A stretch of DNA of 64,000 bases from positions 3,359 through 67,358 of the forward strand of contig DAIMXP010000030.1 in the NCBI GenBank assembly GCA_036734945.1, written 5' to 3'. A program made the position numbers and the translations under genes. Within the stretch, counting starts at the first letter, position 1; every line of letters starts with the position of its first letter. This document shows positions 42,864 through 51,491 of this stretch, piece by piece. This DNA is from UBA4733 sp036734945 (GTDB lineage Bacteria; Chloroflexota; UBA4733). The notes beneath the pieces are model-generated. The model ran no database searches. It had not been told where the DNA came from and saw nothing but the letters and a program-made list of their open reading frames with translations.

Positions 42864-45724
42864 GCGCCCAAGCGACGCCGTACATTGCCTTCGATCTGGA
42901 GTCAACCGGCGGAGGCGACGACGATGAGATCATGGAGATTGGCGCCGTCAAGTTTCAGGGCGGCACAGTGCTGGAGCGCTTCCAGACGCTGGTCCGGCCG
43001 CGCCGTCCGCCGACCGTGCGCGTGCAGCACCTGACCGGCATCAGCCAGGGCCAATTGCAGGCGGCGCCGAGCTTGGCGGAGGTCCGGTCGGAACTTGCGG
43101 CTTTTCTGGAAGACCTGCCCATCGTTGCCCATTCCGTCGAGTTGGATCGGGATCGCCTGCGCCGGCAGGGGCTGGATGTCACCAACCTGGGCATCGATAC
43201 CTACGAACTGGCAGGCATCCTGCTGCCGGGTTTGTCCAGCTACGGTCTCCTGGGTGTTGCTGAGGCGCTCGACGTGCCGGTGGGGAGTCAGCACAGGGCC
43301 TTGCCGGACGCCGAACTGACGCAGCAGGTCTTCCTCAAGCTGTTCGAGCGGCTGGCGTTGCTCGATCCGCGCCTGCTGCTGCAAGCCAACGAACTGCTGG
43401 CGCAAAGTACATGGCCGTTACGTATCCTGTTGCGCGACGCGGAGCGCGTCGCCACGGCCGAGGCGTTGAGCCGGCCCATTGCCGGCCGGCGGTTCACGCT
43501 GGACCCCGACGGGTTGCCGCTGACGCTGCGCGGCAACGACGCCAGCCCCCTGGAGCCGGCCGGTGTACCAAAGCCGCTCGATCTGGCTGCACTCCACGCA
43601 GTGTGGGGGGCGAAGGGGCCCTTGGCGCGGGGCTTCCCGGCCTACGAACGGCGACCGCAGCAAGAGGAAATGAGCGCCGCCGTTGCTGCCACGTTCAACG
43701 ACGGCGGCCGGTTAATGGTGGAGGCGGGCACCGGTACCGGTAAGACGCTGGCCTACCTGGTGCCGGCCGCGCAGTGGGCGGTGCAGAACGGCGAACGCGT
43801 CGTCATCTCCACCAACACGGTCAACCTCCAGGATCAGATCCGCAGCAAGGATGTTCCCGACTTGCAGCAGGCGCTCGGCAAGCAGTTCGGCGTCCACGTC
43901 TTGAAAGGACGCAGCAACTACCTCTGCCTGTTGCGTTGGGCCGACTTCCGCAACCGCCGCCCCGGCGGCGTGCCCTTGTCGCCGCTGGAGAGCCGCGTGC
44001 TCGTGAAAGTGCTGCTCTGGCTGGCGCAGACCAGCAGTGGCGACCACGTTGAACTGAACCTGGCCGGCGAAGAGCAGGCCTTGTGGTCGCAAGTCTCGGC
44101 GACCCAGGAGACCTGTATCAACGACTCCTGCCTGTTCAAGCAGCGCCGCACCTGCTACTTCTTCAACGCCCGTCGAGCGGCCGAGGCGGCGCACCTGATC
44201 GTCGTCAACCACGCCCTACTGCTGTCCGACCTGGCCGCCGACAACGGCGTTTTGCCGGAATACGAGCACCTCATCGTGGATGAGGCGCACCACCTGGAGG
44301 AGCAGGCCACCAGACACCTCGGCTTTGATCTGCAGCGCCGTGACTTTTTTGCGCTGTTGCTGGAGTTGAACGGCTCCGGTGATCCTCGGCGGCCCGGCGG
44401 GTTGACGCAGGACCTGCAACGTGTGCTGCCGAGCAGCGACGTGGCCGGCGCCCGGGCCATCACGCGCCTGCGCAATAGCGAGCAGAGCGTCGAGCGGGCG
44501 CGCGAGGCCGGGTCCCGCTTCTTCAGCGCCGTTGGCGCCTTCCTGGCTGCCTTCACGAGCGACGGCGGGAACCGGACGCCCTTTGGCGAGCGTTCCAGCG
44601 CCGGCTTCGCGCAGCACACGCGGGTCACAGCAGCGGTGCGGGAACATCGCCAGTGGCTGGCGCTGGCGACTGCCTGGTCCGACCTCAGCGTCGTCCTGGC
44701 GGAACTGCAACAGCACCTGGAGCACGTGGCGCAGGATATCACGGCCATCGCCAGCGGTCAACGCGAAGATTGGGAGCGTTCGCTGGTGCTGCTGACCGCC
44801 CTCACGCGCCGCCTTTTGCAGACCCGCATCGAACTTGATGCGTTGATCGACGAACCGGACGACAACCGTGTCTACTGGATCAGCCAGGGCGATCAGGCGG
44901 ACGCCCTGAGCCTGCACAGCGCGCCGCTCAATGTGGGCGAGTTGCTGGACTCGTTGCTCTTCGCGCGCTGCCGCACCGTCGTGCTGACCTCCGCCACCCT
45001 CACCGTCAACGGTCGCTTCGATTACATCCGCGACCGGCTGGGTCTGAGCAGCGATGACGTTACCGTGCAGATCGGTTCGCCCTTCGACTACGCACGCCAG
45101 GCGATGCTCTACTTGCCGGGCGACCTGGTCGACCCGATGGCGCCGGCCTATGGCGCCCAGGTAAACCAGGCGCTGATCGAGTTCGTCACAGCGGCACGGG
45201 GCCGCTGCCTCGTCCTCTTCACGGCGCATGCCGCCTTGCGCGCCACCTACCGGGCCATCAAGGGGCCGCTGGAGCAGCAGGGGATCGCCGTCGTCGCCCA
45301 GGGTGTGGATGGCTCCCGCAACCAGTTGTTGCAGACGTTGCGGGCGCAGCACGCCACCGTGGTGCTGGGCAGCGCCAGCTTCTGGGAGGGTGTGGACGTG
45401 GCCGGCGAGGCCTTGTCGGCCCTGGCGATCGTTCGGCTGCCGTTTGCCGTGCCGTCGGACCCGGTCTTCGCCGCTCGCTGTGAGCAGTTTACACGGCCCT
45501 TCGACGAGTATTCGCTGCCCCAGGCGGTGTTACGCTTCAAGCAGGGGTTTGGCCGCCTGATTCGCACGGCCAGTGATCGTGGGGTGCTGCTGGTGCTGGA
45601 CCGCCGCATCACGAGCAAGTACTACGGCCAGCAGTTCCTGCGCTCGTTGCCGGACTGCCGGGTGCAGCGCGGCCCCCTGCGTGAGGTAGCGGCGAAGACG
45701 GCGGAATGGTTGGCGGCGCAGTGA
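42860..45724 (+). CDS. DinG-type helicase with N-terminal DEDD exonuclease domain
   Basis: A 954-residue protein. Residues 1-170 are a DnaQ-like exonuclease (YIAFDLESTGGGDDDEIMEI; VAHSVELDRDRLR; SQHRALPDAELTQQV). The XPD/DinG helicase follows: Walker A EAGTGTGKTLAYL, four cysteines for a 4Fe-4S cluster (NYLCLLRW, QETCINDSCLFKQRRTCYF), VDEAHHLEEQ and the C-terminal QGFGRLIRTASDRG motif VI. This exonuclease-helicase fusion is the Gram-positive DinG form. Its TGA overlaps the acyltransferase GTG. Confidence 0.93.
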   Translation: MSAQATPYIAFDLESTGGGDDDEIMEIGAVKFQGGTVLERFQTLVRPRRPPTVRVQHLTGISQGQLQAAPSLAEVRSELAAFLEDLPIVAHSVELDRDRLRRQGLDVTNLGIDTYELAGILLPGLSSYGLLGVAEALDVPVGSQHRALPDAELTQQVFLKLFERLALLDPRLLLQANELLAQSTWPLRILLRDAERVATAEALSRPIAGRRFTLDPDGLPLTLRGNDASPLEPAGVPKPLDLAALHAVWGAKGPLARGFPAYERRPQQEEMSAAVAATFNDGGRLMVEAGTGTGKTLAYLVPAAQWAVQNGERVVISTNTVNLQDQIRSKDVPDLQQALGKQFGVHVLKGRSNYLCLLRWADFRNRRPGGVPLSPLESRVLVKVLLWLAQTSSGDHVELNLAGEEQALWSQVSATQETCINDSCLFKQRRTCYFFNARRAAEAAHLIVVNHALLLSDLAADNGVLPEYEHLIVDEAHHLEEQATRHLGFDLQRRDFFALLLELNGSGDPRRPGGLTQDLQRVLPSSDVAGARAITRLRNSEQSVERAREAGSRFFSAVGAFLAAFTSDGGNRTPFGERSSAGFAQHTRVTAAVREHRQWLALATAWSDLSVVLAELQQHLEHVAQDITAIASGQREDWERSLVLLTALTRRLLQTRIELDALIDEPDDNRVYWISQGDQADALSLHSAPLNVGELLDSLLFARCRTVVLTSATLTVNGRFDYIRDRLGLSSDDVTVQIGSPFDYARQAMLYLPGDLVDPMAPAYGAQVNQALIEFVTAARGRCLVLFTAHAALRATYRAIKGPLEQQGIAVVAQGVDGSRNQLLQTLRAQHATVVLGSASFWEGVDVAGEALSALAIVRLPFAVPSDPVFAARCEQFTRPFDEYSLPQAVLRFKQGFGRLIRTASDRGVLLVLDRRITSKYYGQQFLRSLPDCRVQRGPLREVAAKTAEWLAAQ

Positions 45725-46617
45725 GGATTCGGAAGCACATCGCCTCACTGCTCTCCCTCGACCGCTGGATCACGCCCCTGCTCAATCTTGGCAGCCTGCT
45801 CCTCAACGCCATTCCCGCACGTTTGATGTATGCGCTGGCCGATATCGGCGGCACCATCACCTATTGGGGCTGGCCGGACAAGCGCCAGGCCGCGCTCGCC
45901 AACTACCGGGTCGCCCTGGGCGAGGCCGTGAGCTCGGCGTCGCTGGCGAAAACCACCCGCGGCTCCTTCCGCACCTATGCCCGCATGATCCTTGACGTGT
46001 TGCGCCTGCGCACCATGCCGTTCGAGCGGCTGCGGCACCTGATCCATTTAGAAGGTCTGGAGCATCTGGAGGCCGGCATCGCCCGCGGCAAGGGCATCAT
46101 CGCCGTCCTGCCCCACGCCGGGAATTGGGAGCCTGCCTCTAACATTATCGCCTTTCTGCCCTACCGCTTCCTGGCGGTGGTCGACGAAGGCGTGGTCAGT
46201 CGCGCCGTGGCGAGTTCACGTCAGCGGGCCGGTCTCGACGTGGTCGAGCAGTCCAAGGCGGCCCGCCCGACGATCCGCGCCTTGCGCCAGAACGCTGTCG
46301 TCATTCTGGTCGCCGACCTCGTCAAGGACTTCCGGGCGGCGCGCGTGGAGCTCTTCGGCCGGGAAACCTACCTGCCGGCGGGCCCGGCCTACCTGGCGGT
46401 GCGCACCGGCGCCACCGTGATTCCGGTCATTGCCATTCGCCAGCCGGACAACACCAGTGTCATCACCGTGGAGCCGCCGCTCTATCCCGATCCCACGGCC
46501 AATCCGGTGGAGGAGGCGCACCGCATCTCCCAGGCCATCGCCGACTACTTTGAGCGCGTGATCCAGGGCCACCCGAAGCAGTGGTACCCTTATCGCCGCC
46601 TCTGGTCGGAGGCCTGA
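45721..46617 (+). CDS. LpxL/PatA-type lipid acyltransferase
   Basis: A 298-residue lysophospholipid-acyltransferase-fold protein of the lipid A/phosphatidylinositol-mannoside acyltransferase family. The active site is AVLPHAGNWEPASNII (H-x4-E form of the HX4D motif), with the later RAARVELFGRETYLPAGPA substrate-loop block. GTG 45721 overlaps the dinG stop; an ATG at 45706 is possible. The substrate (lipid A-like or glycophospholipid) is unknown because the envelope type is not evident here. Confidence 0.85.
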   Translation: MRIRKHIASLLSLDRWITPLLNLGSLLLNAIPARLMYALADIGGTITYWGWPDKRQAALANYRVALGEAVSSASLAKTTRGSFRTYARMILDVLRLRTMPFERLRHLIHLEGLEHLEAGIARGKGIIAVLPHAGNWEPASNIIAFLPYRFLAVVDEGVVSRAVASSRQRAGLDVVEQSKAARPTIRALRQNAVVILVADLVKDFRAARVELFGRETYLPAGPAYLAVRTGATVIPVIAIRQPDNTSVITVEPPLYPDPTANPVEEAHRISQAIADYFERVIQGHPKQWYPYRRLWSEA

Positions 46618-46618
46618 C

Positions 46619-47023
46619 GTGCTCAGCCCCTTCGACCTCACGCCTGGGCATGCGTTGGCTCCAGTCACCTTCGTTATTACAGCGGAGGAAGCGCGGGCCT
46701 ACATCCAGGCGGTGGACGACACCTCCGTGCTCTATCATCAGGCCGCTGCTCCGCTGCCGCCCCTGTTGCTCGCCGCGCGCGGCCTCCAATTGCTCATGGC
46801 GCAGGTGGAGATTCCTGCTGGTACTGTCCACGGCGGCCAGGAGTGTGAGTTCCTCCAACCCACCTACGCCGACCGCGAGTTGCGCCTGACCGTCTCGGCG
46901 CCGCGCGCCGCTACCCGGCAAGGGCAGCGCTTCGTGACCCTGGAGATGCATATCTTCGATGGCGCTGCTCCGGTTTGTCGTGCGCGGGCCTCGCTGATCG
47001 TTCCGCTCAGTGATGGCGTGTGA
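46619..47023 (+). CDS. FAS1-like/MaoC N-terminal dehydratase-domain protein
   Basis: A 134-residue hot-dog-fold protein (FVITAEEARAYIQAVDDTSV, then AGTVHGGQECEFLQPTYADR) resembling the non-catalytic N-terminal half of (3R)-hydroxyacyl-ACP dehydratases. It has no D-x4-H active site of its own. It probably pairs with the MaoC-like protein encoded just downstream, as in HadA/HadB-type heterodimers. The start is GTG. Confidence 0.75.
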   Translation: MLSPFDLTPGHALAPVTFVITAEEARAYIQAVDDTSVLYHQAAAPLPPLLLAARGLQLLMAQVEIPAGTVHGGQECEFLQPTYADRELRLTVSAPRAATRQGQRFVTLEMHIFDGAAPVCRARASLIVPLSDGV

Positions 47024-47066
47024 GGACGCTGATGGCTGCCGCCGCCGAACCGGGAAGGATGGCACG

Positions 47067-47516
47067 ATGACAAACAGCGGAACCCCGAAGCTGGCCGGTG
47101 ACAGTGTCGTGGCCTCGCGCCTGGTGACGCAGGAAGCGATCAATGCCTATGCCGTCGCCAGCGGCGACCACAACCCGCTGCACACCGACCCCGCCTTCGC
47201 CGCGACCACCCCGCTCGGTGGCGCCGTCGCCCACGGCATGCTCGTCCTGGCCTGGCTCTCTGCCCTCCTTACTGCTGCCTACGGTCAGGATTGGCCGGCC
47301 CATGGCAGTCTCCGCATCCGCTTCCGCGCCCCGGCCCGGCCCGGCGACCTGCTGGAGTTGCGCGCCACTGTCCGTGCGGTCGCCGCATCCCCCGTGGGTT
47401 CGACCGCCACGCTCGATCTGTTCGTCGCCAATCAGCGTGGGGACGTGGTGATCGACGGTCAGGCCGCTGTCACCACCAGCAGCCCCCCTTCCACGGCAAA
47501 CGCCTCCTCTTGGTAG
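47067..47516 (+). CDS. MaoC-like hydratase/dehydratase
   Basis: A 149-residue hot-dog-fold enzyme with the catalytic YAVASGDHNPLHTDPAFA segment (Asp/His hydratase dyad) and GAVAHGMLVLAWLS. ATG 47067 follows GGGAAGGA. With the preceding FAS1-like protein it probably forms a heterodimeric hydroxyacyl dehydratase acting on acyl-ACP or acyl-CoA. Its 3' end overlaps the methyltransferase gene on the other strand by 58 bp, tail to tail. Confidence 0.88.
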   Translation: MTNSGTPKLAGDSVVASRLVTQEAINAYAVASGDHNPLHTDPAFAATTPLGGAVAHGMLVLAWLSALLTAAYGQDWPAHGSLRIRFRAPARPGDLLELRATVRAVAASPVGSTATLDLFVANQRGDVVIDGQAAVTTSSPPSTANASSW

Positions 47517-48286
47517 CCGCCCCAGACCCGCACGTCGTCAAAGCCGCAGCGCGCCAACAGGTGCTCCAGTTCCCAACGGGAGGTATAGCGGGCAGCGTAC
47601 TCGTACTGGTAGCGCTGTCGGCCGCCGTCCGGCTGCAGCACGTCGTAGACCAGCGCCAACTGGCGGACCTGGCGGGTTTCATCGGTCCAACGGTGGATGT
47701 CCCGGCGTACCAGCTCGACGCCCTTGCCCAGTTCCGGGGCAGAACGCCGGTAGACCTCCCGGCTAAAGCCTTCCGGCAAGGCAACGACGCGCGCGCCGAC
47801 GGCTGCAGTGGCGATGGCCAGTGTCCCTCCCGCGCGCAGCGCCGCCTTGATGGCCGTCAGACAGCGTTGTTGGTCGTCCGCTGTCAGCAGGGCCGCGAAG
47901 GTGTTGTACCCGACCAGCGCCAGCGCAAGGTCGCGCGGATGTGCGTTCCAGGCGACCACTTCCGCCTGCTCGATGTGGACCCGCTGCCGCACCACTGCCG
48001 ACTGGCGGGCGAGCTTCGCCCGCAGGCGCGCCAGCATCGCCGGGGAGCGGTCGACCGCCACGACGTCGAAGCCTGCCGCCGCGAGGGGCAGGGTCAGCCG
48101 TCCGGTACCGCAACCGAGGTCGGCCACCGGGCCGCCGGCCACTCCCGCCAGGCGCACTACCCAGGCGACATCGGCTATATCACCGGCGTGCTCACCGTCG
48201 TAGACCTGGGCGACAAAGGCTGCCTGATGCGGATCGTCGAGCGCCTCTCCGCTCCCATCCCGTGCTACTCCGTCTTCGTCTCTCAC
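47459..48286 (-). CDS. Class I SAM-dependent methyltransferase
   Basis: A 275-residue methyltransferase with motif I VADLGCGTGRLTLPLAA, acidic motif II (VVAVDRSPAML) and motif-IV-like LALALVGYNTFAALLT. A C-terminal beta-sheet (YEYAARYTSRWELEHLLA) resembles small-molecule methyltransferases. GTG start. The substrate is unknown. It converges on the MaoC gene with a 58-bp overlap. Confidence 0.85.
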   Translation of the reverse strand: MRDEDGVARDGSGEALDDPHQAAFVAQVYDGEHAGDIADVAWVVRLAGVAGGPVADLGCGTGRLTLPLAAAGFDVVAVDRSPAMLARLRAKLARQSAVVRQRVHIEQAEVVAWNAHPRDLALALVGYNTFAALLTADDQQRCLTAIKAALRAGGTLAIATAAVGARVVALPEGFSREVYRRSAPELGKGVELVRRDIHRWTDETRQVRQLALVYDVLQPDGGRQRYQYEYAARYTSRWELEHLLARCGFDDVRVWGGYQEEAFAVEGGLLVVTAA

Positions 48287-48363
48287 CCGTATTGGCTCCC
48301 TTCTCCCCCACGCAACGTACCAGGGCGGTCCCTACCCGTCGCACTGCTGGCTATACTACGCGC

Positions 48364-48822
48364 GTGAAGATCGGAGCCGTCGCTAAAGTTCTCAACGTGC
48401 CGGTACCCACTATCCGCCGGTGGACCCAGGAATTCGCCGCTGGACTCTCGGTGGGCGCCAGGGCCGGTGACGGGACCGTCCGCGTGTTCACGCACGAGGA
48501 TGTCCTGCTGCTCCGCGCCGTCCGCGACGTCCTGGCGGGCGACATAAGCTACGCTGCCGCCCGGCGTAAGTTGACCGACCAGGGCAAACTGCAAGCCCCG
48601 GAGCAAACGGTGCAGCCGCCCTCAGAGTCGGCCGCGGTCGACGGTCCTGCCGACGATGAGGAACGGGAGCACGCCATTCGCTTCGTCCGCACGATCGTCG
48701 ACGATGTCATAGCACCCCACCTGGCGCGCATTGCGACGCTGGAGCAACAGGTGCATGAGTTGCGTGATGTCGTGAATAGCAGCGACCCCAGCCAACGCCG
48801 CCGCTGGCCTTTCAAGGGGTGA
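48364..48822 (+). CDS. MerR-family regulator
   Basis: A 152-residue protein: the N-terminal MerR winged helix (VKIGAVAKVLNVPVPTIRRW, then the wing and FTHEDVLLLRAVRDVLAGDI) and a C-terminal helical region (ARIATLEQQVHELRDVV) likely to form a coiled coil. The start is GTG. It is divergent from the methyltransferase gene and upstream of the hexuronate gene, so it could control either; no effector-binding cysteines are seen. Confidence 0.82.
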   Translation: MKIGAVAKVLNVPVPTIRRWTQEFAAGLSVGARAGDGTVRVFTHEDVLLLRAVRDVLAGDISYAAARRKLTDQGKLQAPEQTVQPPSESAAVDGPADDEEREHAIRFVRTIVDDVIAPHLARIATLEQQVHELRDVVNSSDPSQRRRWPFKG

Positions 48823-48904
48823 CGACGCAACGACGTTCGGCGGATGGTGTGGCCACCGAGCCGGCGATCCGGCCCCGAATAGCTATGGCAACGAAAGAGG
48901 GGAA

Positions 48905-50428
48905 ATGACCGGCGATCGCCTTGAGCCGCTGGCGCTCGATATTGCCGGCTTTACTGTTGTCCCGTCATCGCTTACCCAGGTAGAGAAAGTGCGTTATGCC
49001 CTGGTGGCGGACGCGGAGGGCGAGTGCGGACTGGCTGTCGCAGGGCCACGCGGGTCGGCGCAGCTCGCCGGGTTGCGCGGCAGCGCCAGCGAACATCACG
49101 GCGGCGTGCTGCTGCTCTGCCCGCTAAGCGCGGAGAATGCAGTTGCCATGCGCAGCCGGTTGGCGTGGCTGCAACCACGCACCCTGGGTTTGCGGACGTC
49201 GGTCGGGCTGGGCGACCGCCTGGGTCTGGCCACCCCCGGTCACTTGCAGGCCCTGCGGGCGGTCGGCGGCGACCTAGCGGCGATCCCGGCGCAGCAATCG
49301 ATCCGCGAGATGCAGCGCACCGAGCGCACTCCCCAGCAGGTGATGGACGACGCTATGTGGGGCGTCCTGGCCGAGGGCTGGCAGGCAGGCTTCGGCGCCG
49401 ACGCCGATCACCTCAAGACCACAGCGGACATTGATCGCTGCCTGGACGCCGACTACACCTTCTACACCTTCGATCCGGGCGAGTACGTCGACGATAGGGC
49501 GGAGCACGCGACGGCGGCGCAGTTGCAGGCAGCATTGGCCGAGTTGCCCTGGCCGGATCTGGCGGACTACCCGGCTGCGCTGGCAGCGCGCTACCTGGCG
49601 CGGCCTTTTGCCTGCGAAGGGTACGTCATCCGCTTTGACGAGATCACCCTGTTGCGTGCCGCCGTCAAGTACGGCCGCGCCATCGCCCATGTCGTCAGGC
49701 TGTATCATCACCTGGCCGAGGCCGGCGCCGGGCGGGACTGGGAGGTGGAAGTCTCGGTTGACGAAACGGAGTTGCCGACGACCCATGCTGAGCACCTGTA
49801 TATCGCCACCGAATTGCGGCGCCTGGGCGTCCGTTGGGTCAGCCTGGCCCCCCGCTACATTGGCCAGTTTGAGAAAGGTGTCGACTACATTGGCGACGTC
49901 GCGGCCTTTGAGGCGGATTTCGCCGTGCATGCGGCGATTGCCCGCTGCTGCGGCCCCTACAAGTTGAGCCTGCATTCCGGCTCGGACAAGTTCAGCATCT
50001 ACGCGGCCTGCGCGCGCCAGACGCGCGGCCTGGTGCATCTGAAGACGGCCGGTGCCAGCTACCTGGAAGCATTGCGCACCATCGCGACCCGAGAGCCGGA
50101 CCTCCTACGCGCTATCTACCAGTTCGCGCGCCTACGCTTCGAGGGCGACCGGGCCAGCTATCACATATCCGCCCGTTTGGATCGGGCGCCGGAGGCGGCG
50201 GCGCTGGCTGATCGGGACTTGCCGTTGCTGTTGGAACAGAACGACGCCCGGCAGATTCTGCACGTCACCTTCGGGTCAGTGTTGACGGCGCGCAACGCCG
50301 ACGGCAGCCGGCGCTACTACGACCCGTTGATGCGCGCACTGCGGTTGCATGCGGCAGCCTATGCGGCGGATTTGCGCGCGCATTTCGTGCGCCACGTGGA
50401 GCCGTTTGCGGCGGGCGCTCGGGCTTGA
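48905..50428 (+). CDS. uxaE: Tagaturonate/fructuronate epimerase (UxaE family)
   Basis: A 507-residue protein of the tagaturonate-epimerase family, which interconverts D-tagaturonate and D-fructuronate in hexuronate breakdown. It has the long TIM-barrel-like core with FGADADHLKTTADIDRCLDA, VEVSVDETELPTTHAEHLYI, and LSLHSGSDKFSIYAACARQT metal-site blocks. AGAGGGG precedes the ATG. The SDR enzyme 200 bp downstream would logically take its fructuronate product. Confidence 0.85.
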   Translation: MTGDRLEPLALDIAGFTVVPSSLTQVEKVRYALVADAEGECGLAVAGPRGSAQLAGLRGSASEHHGGVLLLCPLSAENAVAMRSRLAWLQPRTLGLRTSVGLGDRLGLATPGHLQALRAVGGDLAAIPAQQSIREMQRTERTPQQVMDDAMWGVLAEGWQAGFGADADHLKTTADIDRCLDADYTFYTFDPGEYVDDRAEHATAAQLQAALAELPWPDLADYPAALAARYLARPFACEGYVIRFDEITLLRAAVKYGRAIAHVVRLYHHLAEAGAGRDWEVEVSVDETELPTTHAEHLYIATELRRLGVRWVSLAPRYIGQFEKGVDYIGDVAAFEADFAVHAAIARCCGPYKLSLHSGSDKFSIYAACARQTRGLVHLKTAGASYLEALRTIATREPDLLRAIYQFARLRFEGDRASYHISARLDRAPEAAALADRDLPLLLEQNDARQILHVTFGSVLTARNADGSRRYYDPLMRALRLHAAAYAADLRAHFVRHVEPFAAGARA

Positions 50429-50439
50429 GGATGGAGGGC

Positions 50440-50546
50440 GCCTGGCGACTAAAGTCGCGGCTAACCTAGCAAAGCCCGCCTACGCGGGCTAACCGAGTCC
50501 GCGAAGGCTGACTTCGCAATGGTAGCCGCGACTTTAGTCGCCAGGC
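50440..50546. repeat. MITE-like palindromic repeat, GACTnAAGTCGC family (copy 2)
   Basis: Perfect 24-bp inverted termini (50440-50463 and 50523-50546, left arm GCCTGGCGACTAAAGTCGCG...) enclose an internal hairpin (AAGCCCGCC-tac-GCGGGCT). Same family as the element at 12571-12700. It lies between uxaE and the SDR gene. Confidence 0.88.
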
Positions 50547-50636
50547 ACGTGCGACGGAAACAAGTGCCGGATATATCGCATGCACTGCTACCCGGCGCAG
50601 CAATTACAAAGCGGAACAGTTGAACGGAGTACACAG

Positions 50637-51491
50637 ATGACGGCGGAGTATGTGGCGAGTCTCTACGGCCTGAACGGCCGTGTTGCGGTTGTCACGGGCG
50701 GTACCGGGGTCCTGGGCGGCGCGATGGCGCGCGGTCTGGCGGCGGCTGGGGCGCGGGTGGCGATTATGGGTCGCCGACGCGAACAAGCGGAGGCTGTGGC
50801 CGCCGAGATTCGGGATGCAGGAGGTGAGGCGGTGGCATTGCCGGCGGATGTGCTCCAGAAGGGCGAACTGGAGTCGGCGCGGGCGACGTTGCTTGGGCAG
50901 TGGGGGCGGGTGGATATCCTCGTCAACGCCGCCGGCGGCAATATGTCGGGGGCGACCGTCGTCGGGGATAACACCATTTTCAACCTCAGCGAAGGGGCCT
51001 TTCGGCAGGTCTTTGACCTCAACTTGCTGGGGACGCTGCTGCCCAGTCAGGTCTTTGGGGCGGCCATGGCGGGACTGCTGCCCGGACAGGGATCGCAGCC
51101 AGCCCAGGGCTGCATCGTGAATGTCTCCTCCATGGCGGCGCAACGGGCGATGACCCGCGTCGTGGGCTACGGCGCCGCCAAAGCTGCTGTCGACAACTTC
51201 ACCCGCTGGCTGGCGGTGGAACTGGCGCGCACCTACGGCGGGCAACTGCGCGTCAACGCCATCGCCCCCGGCTTCTTCATCGGCGACCAGAATCGCCGTC
51301 TGCTCCTCAACGAGGACGGGTCACTGACGGCGCGTGGCCAGACGGTGATCGAGCACACGCCGGCAGGCCGATTCGGCGACCCAGCGGACCTGGTGAGCAC
51401 CCTGCTCTGGCTGTGCGGCCCCGGCGCCCGCTTTGTCACTGGCGTAGTGGTGCCCGTTGATGGCGGCTTCAGCGCCTTCAGTGGGGTCTGA
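50637..51491 (+). CDS. SDR oxidoreductase, probable fructuronate (D-mannonate) reductase
   Basis: A 284-residue short-chain dehydrogenase: TGGTGVLGGAMARGLA cofactor loop, NAAGGN, the catalytic SSM...YGAAK set and a substrate lid (FFIGDQNRRLLLNEDGSLTA) typical of D-mannonate oxidoreductase-like SDRs. Next to UxaE it is most likely the NADH-dependent reductase taking fructuronate to mannonate. It overlaps the tail of the decayed regulator on the other strand by 14 bp. Confidence 0.83.
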   Translation: MTAEYVASLYGLNGRVAVVTGGTGVLGGAMARGLAAAGARVAIMGRRREQAEAVAAEIRDAGGEAVALPADVLQKGELESARATLLGQWGRVDILVNAAGGNMSGATVVGDNTIFNLSEGAFRQVFDLNLLGTLLPSQVFGAAMAGLLPGQGSQPAQGCIVNVSSMAAQRAMTRVVGYGAAKAAVDNFTRWLAVELARTYGGQLRVNAIAPGFFIGDQNRRLLLNEDGSLTARGQTVIEHTPAGRFGDPADLVSTLLWLCGPGARFVTGVVVPVDGGFSAFSGV